From NCBI RefSeq assembly GCF_006440775.1, contig NZ_VFTZ01000009.1, positions 62,001 to 126,000 of the forward strand: a DNA stretch of 64,000 nucleotides, in the 5' to 3' direction. Positions 44,346 through 53,119 of this stretch are shown here, piece by piece. This stretch comes from Mesorhizobium sp. B2-7-2 (lineage in GTDB: Bacteria > Pseudomonadota > Alphaproteobacteria > Rhizobiales > Rhizobiaceae). Each line of letters opens with the position of its first letter. Position 1 is the stretch's first letter. The position numbers and the translations under genes are program-made. The notes beneath the pieces are model-generated. The model did no database searches. It worked only from the letters and a program-made list of their open reading frames with translations, and was not told where the DNA came from.

Positions 44346-44387
44346 GTAACAACAAAGCGGATCGTTCCCGCAGCAGAAGGCGCAGAA

Positions 44388-45290
44388 ATGTCCGAGAAGA
44401 CCGAAATGTCCACCGAGCTGGCGCTGCTTGGCGTTTTGGCGGTGCTGTGGGGCGCCTCCTACACATTCATCAAGATCGGCGTCGAGACAATCCCGCCTGT
44501 GACCTTCATCGCCGGACGCACGCTGATTGCCGGCGCCATTCTGCTTGGCCTCATCCGCTGGCGCGGCCTTGCCATGCCGCGGGATATGGTCAATTGGCGC
44601 CGCTTCATGTTCCAGGCCTGCCTCAACAGCGTCATCCCTTTCACGCTGATTGCCGCCGCCGAGCGCTCGATCGACGCCGGTCTTGCGACGATCCTGAACG
44701 CGACGTCGCCGATCTTCACCTTCCTGCTGACGGCGCTGATCACCCGTCACGAGCCGGTGAACCTGCGCAAGCTCGTCGGCGTCGGCGCCGGCATCGCCGG
44801 CATTTGCCTCATCGTCGGCACCGAGGCCCTTGGCGGCATCGGCCGCCAGCTCTGGGCGCAGCTTGCCGTGGTCGCCGCCACCGTCTGCTACGCGGGCGCC
44901 GCCATCTTTGGCCGTAACTTCCGCGGGCTCGATCCGATGGTGCCGGCGGCCGGCTCGATGATCTGCGGCGCCGTGATCCTGATTCCCTTGAGCCTCGTCT
45001 TCGACCGGCCCTGGACGTTGACGCCGTCGCCGGCATCGATGCTGGCTCTTTTCGGGCTTTCGGTCTTCTCCACCGCGCTCGCATTCTCGATCTTCTTCCG
45101 CCTCATCCACACGCTGGGCTCGGTCGGCACCACCTCGCAGGCCTATCTGCGCGTGCCGATCGGCGTCGGCATCGGCGCCGTCTTCCTCGGCGAAAGCCTC
45201 GGGCCGACGGCCTGGCTCGGCATGGCCTTCGTCGTCGCCGGCGTCGCGGCGATGACCATTCCGGCGAGACAGGCCAGGCTTGCGCAATAG
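44388..45290 (+). CDS. EamA family transporter
   Basis: 300 residues from the ATG at 44388 (MSEKTEMSTELALL), with AGAAGG upstream. Ten hydrophobic helices in two EamA repeats; WGASYTFIKIGVETIPP and ILNATSPIFTFLLTAL in the first, RVPIGVGIGAVFLGESLGP in the second, typical of the RhaT/EamA group. Probably an inner-membrane metabolite exporter; substrate unknown. The open frame to 43980 is antisense to the kinase and not coding. Confidence 0.92.
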   Translation: MSEKTEMSTELALLGVLAVLWGASYTFIKIGVETIPPVTFIAGRTLIAGAILLGLIRWRGLAMPRDMVNWRRFMFQACLNSVIPFTLIAAAERSIDAGLATILNATSPIFTFLLTALITRHEPVNLRKLVGVGAGIAGICLIVGTEALGGIGRQLWAQLAVVAATVCYAGAAIFGRNFRGLDPMVPAAGSMICGAVILIPLSLVFDRPWTLTPSPASMLALFGLSVFSTALAFSIFFRLIHTLGSVGTTSQAYLRVPIGVGIGAVFLGESLGPTAWLGMAFVVAGVAAMTIPARQARLAQ

Positions 45291-45355
45291 TTGCGCCTGG
45301 CATCCAGCCTGCTTATCTGCGAAGCGTCTTTCTCGATGAAGGGTTTGAAGACGCT

Positions 45356-46051
45356 GTGATCCTCGACGCCGCCCGCGCCGCCGCCAGCCGGTTGTTCTCT
45401 CCCGAATTCCGTTCCGTTTTTCTGAAGACGCTGGGGCTGACGCTGCTCGCTCTGCTGGCGCTGTGGGTCGGTTTGGAGAGCCTGCTCGAATGGCTGGCCT
45501 GGCCATGGCTGCAAACGCTGCTTCCGGGCCTGCCGTCCTGGGCCGGGTGGCTGGGCGGCATCATCGCCGGCATCGTTCTGGCTGTCGGCTTGGCCTTGCT
45601 CATCGCGCCGGTGACGGCGATCGTCGCCGGCCTGTTCCTCGACGATGTCGCCCAAGTGGTCGAACGTACCGACTACCCCGACGATCCGCCCGGCCGCGCC
45701 GTGCCGGCGCTGCATTCGCTTGCGCTGGCCGTCAAATTCTTCGGCGTGGTCGTCCTCGGCAACATCGTCGCGCTGCTGCTGTTGCTGGTGCCGGGCATCA
45801 ACATTGCCGCCTTCTTCATCGTCAACGGCTATCTGCTGGGCCGCGAATTCTTCGAGTTCGCCGCCATGCGGTTTCGTCCCGAGCCCGAGGCCAAGGCGTT
45901 GCGCCGCAAATATGCCGGCACGGTGTTCCTGGCCGGACTGGTCATCGCCATGTTCCTTGCCGTGCCGCTGCTCAACCTTCTGACGCCGCTTTTTGCCGCC
46001 GCCATGATGGTGCATCTGCACAAGGCGGTTGCGGCGCGGGAGCCGGTTTAG
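45356..46051 (+). CDS. EI24/CysZ-like membrane protein
   Basis: 231 residues from a GTG start. Four to six hydrophobic segments and an intracellular loop with LFLDDVAQVVERTDYPDDPP, and NGYLLGREFFEFAAMRF, the EI24/CysZ signature. CysZ members import sulfate in some bacteria. No cysteine-synthesis genes are nearby, so sulfate transport is only a family-based suggestion. It converges with the PEP mutase-like gene with a 2-bp gap. Confidence 0.87.
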   Translation: MILDAARAAASRLFSPEFRSVFLKTLGLTLLALLALWVGLESLLEWLAWPWLQTLLPGLPSWAGWLGGIIAGIVLAVGLALLIAPVTAIVAGLFLDDVAQVVERTDYPDDPPGRAVPALHSLALAVKFFGVVVLGNIVALLLLLVPGINIAAFFIVNGYLLGREFFEFAAMRFRPEPEAKALRRKYAGTVFLAGLVIAMFLAVPLLNLLTPLFAAAMMVHLHKAVAAREPV

Positions 46052-46053
46052 CC

Positions 46054-46860
46054 TTATTCAGTCGCCCCACTACGGAACAACGCCTGCAGCTTACCGAACG
46101 GCATCGCCGCCCGGGCGAAGCCGAAGGTGCCGTCCTGCTGGATTTCGCGCGCCGCCGTCTCCAGCATGCCATAGGCGAAATTAGTCAGCCACGGTCCGAG
46201 CGAGATGCGCTTGGCTCCGGCCATAGCAAGGTCGGCGATGGTGAAGCCGGGTCGGGCCATCACATTGACCGGCCGGGTTAGCGACGAGCAGATCGTGCGC
46301 ACCATTTCGACGTCGCCGATGCCCGGCGCATAAAGCACGTCGGCGCCGGCTTTCTCGAAAGCCTGCAGCCGCTTGATCGTGTCGTCGAGATTGGTCTTGC
46401 CCCACAGGAAATTCTCGGCCCGCGCGGTGAAGACGAAATCGTGCTTGAGCGCCCGGGCTGCCTCGACAGCGGCAGCGACGCGCTCGGTCGCCAGCGAGAA
46501 ATCGTAGATCGGATTGCCAGGGTCGCCGGTGTGGTCCTCGATCGAGCAGCCGGCGAGACCGGCGGCTTCGGCCGCGAAGATGGTTTCGGCCGCCTGTTCT
46601 GGGCTGTCGCCCTTGCCGCGCTCCAGATCGGCCGAAACCGGCAGCTCTGTCGCCGCAGTCACCTCTCGGCAATGATGGATCATGGCGTCGAAGGTCACGG
46701 CGCCGTCCGGCAGGCCGCGCGAGAAGGCGAAGCCGGCGCTGGTCGTCGCCAGCGCCTTGAAGCCGAAGGAAGAAAGAAGCTTTGTCGTGCCTATGTCCCA
46801 GGGATTGGGCATGACGAAGGTTGAGGCGTGCAGATCGCGAAATATCTTGCCCTTGTCCAT
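46054..46860 (-). CDS. Isocitrate lyase/PEP mutase family protein
   Basis: 268 residues, (alpha/beta)8-barrel. Family features: FVMPNPWDIGTTKLL near the N terminus, then ALATTSAGFAFSRG, and LPVSADLERGKGDSPEQ, with GCSIEDHTGDPGNPIYD. Members cleave or rearrange C-C or P-C bonds in 2-methylisocitrate-like or phosphonate-like acids. The catalytic loop cysteine of isocitrate lyases (KKCGH) is not present. The physiological substrate is uncertain. The 294 bp upstream (46861-47154) hold no gene; a weak hairpin is at about 46941-46962. Confidence 0.88.
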   Translation of the reverse strand: MDKGKIFRDLHASTFVMPNPWDIGTTKLLSSFGFKALATTSAGFAFSRGLPDGAVTFDAMIHHCREVTAATELPVSADLERGKGDSPEQAAETIFAAEAAGLAGCSIEDHTGDPGNPIYDFSLATERVAAAVEAARALKHDFVFTARAENFLWGKTNLDDTIKRLQAFEKAGADVLYAPGIGDVEMVRTICSSLTRPVNVMARPGFTIADLAMAGAKRISLGPWLTNFAYGMLETAAREIQQDGTFGFARAAMPFGKLQALFRSGATE

Positions 46861-47154
46861 GGCAGGTCCTCAATCATGAGTGGAGTGGTGCGGGGAATTT
46901 ATCGCGGCCGCTTGAACCGGGCAAACGAATGCTTCCGGCTCAGAAACGTTTGGCGTTTTCTGCTGACAATTTCTCGAAGGCGTCGGAATTCCTTGCGTAA
47001 TGCGATCTGGCTTTATTCCAGCGATAGGTGACGGAAATGTCGTGCGACACCGCGTTGGGCGCCGCTTCCTCAAACGGCATAGAGTGGAAAATCATGGGGC
47101 CTCTCGGATGCGCTCACGCTAGCACGGCGCGTTGCGGTGCGCAGCCGGGTGCGA

Positions 47155-47814
47155 TCAGCGGATCGGCACGAGCCCGGCAAGTTCGCGCATGTCGTCGAAC
47201 AATATGCCGCCGGCCGCCGCCAGGCCGTCGCGATCGGAGAGCGGATCGGCGTAATAGGAGAACACCCGTATGCCTGCGGCAATGCCGGCTTGGGTGCCGG
47301 CGACGCTGTCCTCGATCACGATGCAGTCGGCCGGCGCGAAGCCCATCGTCGTTGCCGCATGCAGAAAGAGATCCGGGAACGGCTTGCCTCGGCTGACCAT
47401 GGTGGATGAGAATATCGCATGCTCGAACAGCGGCAACAGCCCGGTCTGGCCCAGCGTGATGTGCATCTTCGCGACCCGCGCCGAGGAAGCGACGCAATAG
47501 GCGATGCCCGCGGCCCGCACCTTATCGATGAAGTCGCGCACATAGGGGATTGCTTCGACCCCGTGCGAAAAAAGGTCCGGCAGGCCGGCATTCCAGCGCT
47601 CGACGAAGTCGGCGCCGAGCCGCACCTCGGTCGTCTCTTCGATCTCCTTCTGCACCGAGGCCATGCTGCGGCCGGAGAAGTTCTTGCGACAATATTCGAA
47701 TGTGGTCGTAAACCCGGCGATGGTCAGCCATTCGGCGAGGCGCCTGTTGGCAAGGTTCTCGGTGTCGACCAAGACACCGTCGCAGTCGAAGATAACCAGC
47801 TTAGGGATTGCCAT
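47155..47814 (-). CDS. HAD-superfamily phosphatase (beta-phosphoglucomutase-like)
   Basis: 219 residues. The nucleophile motif DCDGVLVDTEN holds D10 and D12, followed by the capped subfamily I pattern; motif II CVASSAR, a lysine in GKPFPDLFLHAA, and acidic motif IV IVIEDSVAGTQAG. It is likely a sugar-phosphate or nucleotide phosphatase. The start codon directly follows the dut stop (no gap), so the two are co-translated; a nucleotide-related role is therefore an inference. Confidence 0.92.
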   Translation of the reverse strand: MAIPKLVIFDCDGVLVDTENLANRRLAEWLTIAGFTTTFEYCRKNFSGRSMASVQKEIEETTEVRLGADFVERWNAGLPDLFSHGVEAIPYVRDFIDKVRAAGIAYCVASSARVAKMHITLGQTGLLPLFEHAIFSSTMVSRGKPFPDLFLHAATTMGFAPADCIVIEDSVAGTQAGIAAGIRVFSYYADPLSDRDGLAAAGGILFDDMRELAGLVPIR

Positions 47815-48300
47815 TCAAGCGGTGCCGGTCGACCCGAAGCCGCCTGCGCCGCGCGCCGTGCCGCCGGCCAGCCCTCTTTCCTCGACCGCAACCTGGGTCA
47901 CGGCCGCGAAAACGATCTGGGCAATGCGCATGCCGCGCGTCACCGAGAAATCCTCGTCGCCGAGATTGACCAGCAGCACCTTCACCTCGCCGCGATAGTC
48001 GCTGTCGACGGTGCCGGGCGTGTTGAGGACGGTAAGCCCATGCTTGAAGGCAAGGCCCGAACGTGGCCGCACCTGGCCCTCCATGCCTTCGGGGATTTCC
48101 AGGACAAGCCCGGTCGGCACCAGGGCCCGCTTTCCCGGCAGGATGAGCAGCGGCCGGTCTTCCGGCACCGCGGCGCGCAAATCCATGCCAGCGGCGCCCG
48201 CGCTTTCATAGGCCGGCAGCGGCAGGCCATCGCCATGCGGAAGCCTGACGAAACCGACGGTGGGGCCGATGACGGAGGAAGAATGGACAGCCGTGCGCAT
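47815..48300 (-). CDS. dut: Deoxyuridine 5'-triphosphate nucleotidohydrolase (dUTPase)
   Basis: 161 residues, homotrimeric dUTPase. The five motifs are visible: AGMDLRAAV (I), [12 protein letters not shown] (II), [20 protein letters not shown] (III), RIAQIVF (IV) and the P-loop-like C-terminal arm [11 protein letters not shown] (V). It hydrolyses dUTP to dUMP, keeping uracil out of DNA and feeding dTMP synthesis. First gene of a dut-HAD operon on the minus strand. Confidence 0.97.
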   Translation of the reverse strand: MRTAVHSSSVIGPTVGFVRLPHGDGLPLPAYESAGAAGMDLRAAVPEDRPLLILPGKRALVPTGLVLEIPEGMEGQVRPRSGLAFKHGLTVLNTPGTVDSDYRGEVKVLLVNLGDEDFSVTRGMRIAQIVFAAVTQVAVEERGLAGGTARGAGGFGSTGTA

Positions 48301-48403
48301 GAAATCGATCCTATCGGCGCGTGCGGCGATTCGGTCAACTCGCCCACTATACTATCAACGGCTTTCTTTCTGGCGTGACTATGACCTCGCCGTCTACTTT
48401 GGC

Positions 48404-48630
48404 GATTGGCGAAAACACTCATCGCTTCGTCATCCACGGGCGAAGCAAGGAGCGAAGCGACGCGGCGCAGACCCGAGGATCCATGCCGCGACTTCAACGT
48501 GTCGCAACGGTGCAGAATTCTGCTCCGCTGTGCTCTAGGATCAAGGTAACGGAATGGACCCTCGGGTCTTCGCGACGCCGCTTCGCGGCTGCTCCGCCGT
48601 GGATGACGAAGATAGGGGCCTCGGCCAATC
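48404..48630. repeat. Intergenic double-hairpin repeat, family A, copy A4
   Basis: Fills most of the 330-bp gap between dut and the Lrp-type gene, and ends exactly at the base before the Lrp stop codon. The left stem is ATCCACGGG (48432-48440) with CCCGAGGAT (48472-48480); the right half starts GGACCCTCGGGTCTTCG. The central part has GGTAACGGAATGG. The outer ends are GATTGGCG and GGCCAATC. No gene was seen in it. Confidence 0.9.
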
Positions 48631-49101
48631 CTAGCGCAGTTCCACCGGCACCACGGTGGTCTCCTTGATCTCCTCCATGACGAAGGAGGCCGAGACGTCC
48701 GACAGCGCCACCTTGGCGATCAGCCGCTGGTAGAGCCGGTCATAGGCCTTCACGTCGGCGACGCGGGCCCTCAGCACATAGTCGAGGTCGCCCGACATGC
48801 GGTAGACGCCGGTGATCTCGGCAAAGCCGGTGACCGCCGCGCGGAATTTCCGCAACCAGTCCGGGTCATGGTTGGAGGTGCGGACCAGGATAAAGACGGA
48901 CAGCCCAAGCCCGAGCTTGTCGGCGTCGACCAGCGCGACGCGACCGGTGATGACGCCATCTTCCTCCAGGCGCTTGACACGCCGCCAACAGGCATTGCGC
49001 GAAAGCGCCACCCGCTCCGACAGTTGATCGACCGACAGCGTGCCGTCGCGTTGCAGCTCGGCCAGCAATCTTCGGTCGATTTCATCAATTTCCACAGACA
49101 T
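48631..49101 (-). CDS. Lrp/AsnC family transcriptional regulator
   Basis: 156 residues from the ATG at 49101 (MSVEIDEIDRRLLAELQ); the open frame continues to 49245 without support. The N-terminal helix-turn-helix (LSVDQLSERVALSRNACWRR, then VKRLEEDGVI) is followed by a RAM ligand domain with GVYRMSGDLDYVLRARV. Members sense amino acids and control nearby or global metabolism. Divergent from the small DUF6356 gene, 115 bp away. Confidence 0.93.
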   Translation of the reverse strand: MSVEIDEIDRRLLAELQRDGTLSVDQLSERVALSRNACWRRVKRLEEDGVITGRVALVDADKLGLGLSVFILVRTSNHDPDWLRKFRAAVTGFAEITGVYRMSGDLDYVLRARVADVKAYDRLYQRLIAKVALSDVSASFVMEEIKETTVVPVELR

Positions 49102-49216
49102 GTTGGGATGGTTGTCCCATGAATAGGACGAAAGCAAGGACAATTTGGGACCGGTGAACCAAACCCATGTGGCAGGATACTCAGCATCGGGGCTCATCCC
49201 GGCAGGAGGGATCACC

Positions 49217-49471
49217 ATGACGACACGGCTTGCGGCGCTCTTCACCTCTCACCCGGAGAAGGTCGGCGAGACCTATTTCGGCCATATGGCCTTCGCCGCC
49301 TGGTTCTGTTCGCGCCTGTCGATGGCCGCGGGCGCCGCGCTCGTTCACGCTTTCTTGCCATTTCTGTTCGAAACTACGGCGAGCCGAATCGTTCGCGAGC
49401 TCTATGAGCGCACGCACAACAGAGGTTCGCATGCGGTGAAGGAGCCCAAGGCTCTCCTGGACCGCGCCTGA
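49217..49471 (+). CDS. DUF6356 family small protein
   Basis: 84 residues (MTTRLAALFTSHPEKVGETY), preceded by the excellent Shine-Dalgarno GGAGGG. The central region (FGHMAFAAWFCSRLSMAAGAAL) is amphipathic to hydrophobic and includes the conserved HPEKVGETYFGHM-type segment of DUF6356. Function is unknown. It precedes the glutamine amidotransferase by 16 bp and is likely co-transcribed with it; the gene further upstream in frame (from 49145) is not supported. Confidence 0.78.
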   Translation: MTTRLAALFTSHPEKVGETYFGHMAFAAWFCSRLSMAAGAALVHAFLPFLFETTASRIVRELYERTHNRGSHAVKEPKALLDRA

Positions 49472-49487
49472 CAGATGGTGGAAAGCG

Positions 49488-50288
49488 ATGTGCCGGTGGG
49501 CGGCCTATCTTGGTGAAGCGGTCTTCCTCGAAGACATCATCACCGCGCCCTGCCATTCGCTGATCGCCCAGAGCCACTGCGCCCAGGAAGCCAAGTCGCC
49601 GACAAATGGCGACGGTTTTGGCCTCGCCTGGTATGGCGACCGGCCTGAGCCCGGCCTCTATCGCGATATCCTGCCGGCCTGGTCCGACCCCAATCTGAAG
49701 AGCCTCTGCCGGCAGATCAAGTCGGGCCTGTTCCTCGCCCATGTGCGCGCTTCGACCGGCGGCGCCACCAGCCGCATGAACTGCCATCCCTTCGTCTCCG
49801 GCCGCTGGTCGTTCATGCATAACGGCCAGATCGGCGGTTTCGAAAAGATCCGCCGCGCGCTGGAGAACTCGCTCTCCGACGCGGTCTTCGACCAGCGCGA
49901 GGGCACCACCGATTCCGAGCTCTTTTTCCTCTTGATGATCGACCAGGGACTGGCGACCGACCCGCAGGGCGCGGTCTCGCGGGCAACCGGTCGCGTCATC
50001 GAAGCCTCCCGCCGGGCCGGCATCGAACCTGCGTTGAAACTGACCGCGGCCTTCTCCGATGGCGAGGCGCTCTATGCCGTGCGCTACGCCACCGACGGCC
50101 ATGCGCCGACGCTCTATACCGGCGCCTTCGCGAAGCGCGCCGGCCATTGCATCGTCTCGGAACCCTTCGACCGCGACGGCGGCGAGTGGCAGGCGATACC
50201 TCCGGCGAGCTTCGTCACCATGACGAGGGAAGGCACCGGCATCCGTCCGTTCGCGCCGGCGGCGGCCCCGCTGGCGCTGGCGGGCTGA
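49488..50288 (+). CDS. Class II glutamine amidotransferase (YafJ-like)
   Basis: 266 residues. The catalytic cysteine is C2 directly after the initiator methionine (MCRWAAYLGE), as in Ntn-type amidotransferases. Further features: NGDGFGLAWYG, LFLAHVRASTGG and NCHPFVSGRWSFMHNGQIGG. It cleaves glutamine to supply ammonia or acts on gamma-glutamyl compounds; no synthase domain partner is beside it. The partner or substrate is unknown. Preceded by the DUF6356 gene. Confidence 0.9.
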   Translation: MCRWAAYLGEAVFLEDIITAPCHSLIAQSHCAQEAKSPTNGDGFGLAWYGDRPEPGLYRDILPAWSDPNLKSLCRQIKSGLFLAHVRASTGGATSRMNCHPFVSGRWSFMHNGQIGGFEKIRRALENSLSDAVFDQREGTTDSELFFLLMIDQGLATDPQGAVSRATGRVIEASRRAGIEPALKLTAAFSDGEALYAVRYATDGHAPTLYTGAFAKRAGHCIVSEPFDRDGGEWQAIPPASFVTMTREGTGIRPFAPAAAPLALAG

Positions 50289-50337
50289 ACCGCAATTTCG
50301 ATCAAGCCTCGCCATCCTCTTTCCGCCGGCCGCCGGG

Positions 50338-51417
50338 TTACTGATCGAACCGCGACAGGGCGTAGGGCTCGATCAATGCATGGCGCTCACCGTTGAGGAT
50401 TTCGCCGGCCGCAAACAGGCCGACGGCCGGCGCCAGCGTGATGCCGGAATGGGTGACGGCGACATAAAGGCCGCCGACGCCTTCCGCGCGGCTGACGATC
50501 GGGAAACCGTCGACCGGCGTTGGACGGTAGCCGATCGTGTGGAAGTCGATTTCCAGCCCGTTGGCGTCGCGCAGCATCGCTTTCGTCGCGGCGAACAGCG
50601 CGTGTGCGGCGGCCTCCGGATTCTCACCCGGATCGCCGCCACCGAAATCTGAGCCGGCGATGATACGGCCGTCGGCGGTTTGGCGCATATGCAGTCTGTC
50701 AGCCAGCACCAGCCCGTTGAGCAGCTTTGGGTGCGGTCGCGAATGCACGATCAGGCCGGGCGGGGTCTCGATCGGCAGCTTGATGCCTGCCGTCGCGGCG
50801 ATCGCCGGTGCGCCGGCGCCCGACGCTATCACCACCTCGTCGGCGGCGATGATCTCGCCCGAAGCGACCACGCCCGTGACCTTGCCGTTGACCAGCGCCA
50901 GCCTGTCGACGGTTCCCGTGACGAGCCGTGCCCCGCGCCGTTCGGCATCCGCCAGCAGCGCCTTCGTGGTCGCCACAGGCTCGGCCACGCCTTCCTGCGC
51001 GACATAAAGTGCAAATTCGGGAAGCTCCGCCAAATTGGGTTCGATGCGCGCCGCCTGTTCGCGCCCGACCCGCTCGATGCCATAGCCCCATGACGAGTGT
51101 TCGGCCGCATAGGCCTCGAGCCTGTCCGGCGGCAGGTCGAAGCACAGGCCGCCGCACCAGGCGACCGGCAGGCCGGGCACGTCCTTCGCCAGCCTTTTCC
51201 ATTCGGCTATGGCGCGGATACGCAGCCGGAAATAGGTTTCCGGATTGCCCCAGCTGGCATTGATCCAGGCGAAGGAATTGGACGTGGCGACACCGCCGGC
51301 GCGGCTTTCCGAAACCACCGCCACCCGCGCGCCGGCTTTCGTCAGATGCCAGGCGATCGAAGCGCCGATGATGCCGGCGCCGATGACGATGACTTCTTTC
51401 GTCACGCTGCTCTCCAT
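50338..51417 (-). CDS. FAD-dependent oxidoreductase (D-amino acid oxidase family)
   Basis: 359 residues. N-terminal Rossmann FAD motif IVIGAGIIGASIAWHLTKAG, then SFAWINASWGNP near the isoalloxazine site, and the C-terminal GYRPTPVDGFPIVSR and VAVTHSGITLAPAVG. These match DAO-type flavoenzymes that oxidise amino acids or amines. The substrate is unknown. It is divergent from the TetR gene; the 100-bp intergenic region has an 18-bp palindrome which could control both. Confidence 0.92.
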   Translation of the reverse strand: MESSVTKEVIVIGAGIIGASIAWHLTKAGARVAVVSESRAGGVATSNSFAWINASWGNPETYFRLRIRAIAEWKRLAKDVPGLPVAWCGGLCFDLPPDRLEAYAAEHSSWGYGIERVGREQAARIEPNLAELPEFALYVAQEGVAEPVATTKALLADAERRGARLVTGTVDRLALVNGKVTGVVASGEIIAADEVVIASGAGAPAIAATAGIKLPIETPPGLIVHSRPHPKLLNGLVLADRLHMRQTADGRIIAGSDFGGGDPGENPEAAAHALFAATKAMLRDANGLEIDFHTIGYRPTPVDGFPIVSRAEGVGGLYVAVTHSGITLAPAVGLFAAGEILNGERHALIEPYALSRFDQ

Positions 51418-51483
51418 CGCGGTTCTCTGTGATGTCCTTCAACTGCCATTTGCGCAGGCATTTGCCAATGCAAACTTGAGTGC

Positions 51484-51512
51484 TTGACTTCAATACGTAC
51501 GTACGTATTATA
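51484..51512 (+). promoter_or_regulatory. TetR operator inside a leaderless-type promoter
   Basis: TTGACT (51484-51489), 17-bp spacer and ATTATA (51507-51512) make a sigma-70 promoter. The spacer and -10 are covered by an 18-bp perfect palindrome AATACGTACGTACGTATT (51492-51509). The TetR ATG begins at 51518, about where transcription should start, and there is no Shine-Dalgarno, so a leaderless mRNA is predicted. Repressor binding would block polymerase directly. Confidence 0.7.
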
Positions 51513-51517
51513 TCGTC

Positions 51518-52111
51518 ATGGCTAGACAATCACTCCGCGAAAACCTTCTCGAAGCCGGCTTCCAGACCATCTGGAATGCGGGCTACACCGCAGCCGGCGT
51601 GCGCGACATCGTCGCGGCGGCCGGCGCCAGGCCGGGTTCCTTCACCAACCATTTCGCCTCGAAGGAAGACTTCGCCGGCGAGGTGCTGGAACGCTACTTC
51701 GCCTATGTCAGCGGTTTGGTGGAAAAAGCGCTGGCGCGGGACGGTACGCCGCCCATCGGCAGGCTGCGCCGCTATCTCGACGTCATCACCTCGAAGCTCG
51801 AGGCGCATGACTGGGCGCGCGGCTGCATGATCGGCAATCTCAGCCTGGAAACGGCTGTTCACAGCGAACCGCTGCGGCTCAGGCTGGTCGACATTTTCGA
51901 GCGCTGGCGCCGGCCGTTCGCGGCCTGCATCGCGGAGGGTCAGGCGGCGGGCGAAATATCCAAGACATTCGATGCCGAGGACCTTGCCGATTTCCTGCTG
52001 TCCTCCTGGCAGGGCGCCATGCTGCGCATGAAGGTCGAGCGCAGCCCGGAACCGCTCGAGCGGTTCAAGAACATCATCTTCAGCACTGTATTTGGGAAGG
52101 AGAAAGCGTGA
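51518..52111 (+). CDS. TetR family regulator of the dehalogenase operon
   Basis: 197 residues. N-terminal helix-turn-helix: FQTIWNAGYTAAGVRDIVAA then GARPGSFTNHFASKEDF. The C-terminal domain has GCMIGNLSLETA, typical of the TetR_C_6/11-like group sensing electrophiles or aromatics. The stop (TGA) overlaps the ATG of the dehalogenase by one base, so both are one operon. It is probably autoregulated through the palindrome over its promoter. No leader is expected. Confidence 0.93.
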   Translation: MARQSLRENLLEAGFQTIWNAGYTAAGVRDIVAAAGARPGSFTNHFASKEDFAGEVLERYFAYVSGLVEKALARDGTPPIGRLRRYLDVITSKLEAHDWARGCMIGNLSLETAVHSEPLRLRLVDIFERWRRPFAACIAEGQAAGEISKTFDAEDLADFLLSSWQGAMLRMKVERSPEPLERFKNIIFSTVFGKEKA

Positions 52112-53031
52112 TGAACACAACGACCGACGGACAGCAGGCCACCTTGTGGCGTTCACAGGTGGCGGTGCTGGATTCTACCATGTCCTATCTGGAGGCCGGA
52201 TCGGCTGGCCCGACCGTGCTGTTCCTGCACGGCAACCCGACGTCTTCCTACATATGGCGCAACATCATCCCGCATGTCGCGCCGTTCGGCCGCTGCATCG
52301 CGCCCGATCTGATCGGCTATGGCCAATCGGGCAAGCCGGATATCGACTATCGCTTCTTCGATCAGGTTCGTTATCTCGACGCCTTTATCGACGCACTCGA
52401 TCTCCAGGACTTGGTGATCGTCGCTCAGGACTGGGGCACCGCGCTGGCGTTCCATTTCGCGGCGCGACGGCCGCGGCGGGTTCTGGGCCTGGCTTTCATG
52501 GAATTCATCCGGCCCTTCGAGCGCTGGGAGGATTTCCACCAGCGCCCGCAGGCGCGCGAGCTCTTCAAGGCGTTGCGCACGCCGGGCGCCGGCGAGAAGC
52601 TGGTATTGGAGGACAATGTCTTCGTCGAAAAAATCCTGCCCGCCTCGGTCCTGCGGCCGATGAGCGAGGAGGAAATGGCCGCTTACCGCGCGCCGTTCCC
52701 GACGCCGCTGTCGCGCAAGCCGGCGCTGCGCTTGCCGAGGGAGCTGCCGATCGAAGGCCTGCCGGCCGATGTCGCCGCAATCAGCGCGCACGACCATCGG
52801 GCGCTGCGGCTCTCCTCCTATCCGAAACTGCTGTTCGCCGGCGATCCAGGCGCTCTGATTTCAGCGCAGGCGGCAAAGGAATTCGCGGCGCGGCTGAAGA
52901 ACTGTCGCTTCATCGATCTGGGGCCGGGCGCCCATTATCTGCAGGAAGACCATCCCGACACGATCGGCAAGGCCATTGCCGGATGGCTGCCGCAGATCGC
53001 CCGGGCCGAAAGCGCGGCCGAACCGGCCTGA
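52111..53031 (+). CDS. Haloalkane dehalogenase (HLD-II, DhaA/DmlA-like)
   Basis: 306 residues, alpha/beta-hydrolase. All HLD-II catalytic residues are present: nucleophile D107 with halide-binding W108 (VAQDWGTALAF), second halide ligand N42 (LHGNPTSSYIWRN), acid E131 (FMEFIRPFERWE) and base H275 (GPGAHYLQEDHPD). It hydrolyses halogenated alkanes to alcohol plus halide. Mesorhizobium loti has a characterised enzyme of this class (DmlA). GGGAAGGAGA precedes the ATG. It is coupled to its TetR gene, and its natural substrate is unknown. Confidence 0.93.
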   Translation: MNTTTDGQQATLWRSQVAVLDSTMSYLEAGSAGPTVLFLHGNPTSSYIWRNIIPHVAPFGRCIAPDLIGYGQSGKPDIDYRFFDQVRYLDAFIDALDLQDLVIVAQDWGTALAFHFAARRPRRVLGLAFMEFIRPFERWEDFHQRPQARELFKALRTPGAGEKLVLEDNVFVEKILPASVLRPMSEEEMAAYRAPFPTPLSRKPALRLPRELPIEGLPADVAAISAHDHRALRLSSYPKLLFAGDPGALISAQAAKEFAARLKNCRFIDLGPGAHYLQEDHPDTIGKAIAGWLPQIARAESAAEPA

Positions 53032-53119
53032 CGCGGAGCGGCGGGCGCCCGCCGCATGTCGACAGGCCGGCGCCACGCTGGTAGAAGCGCCGCCTGTCAC
53101 ACGGAACGCCTTAAAAGAA

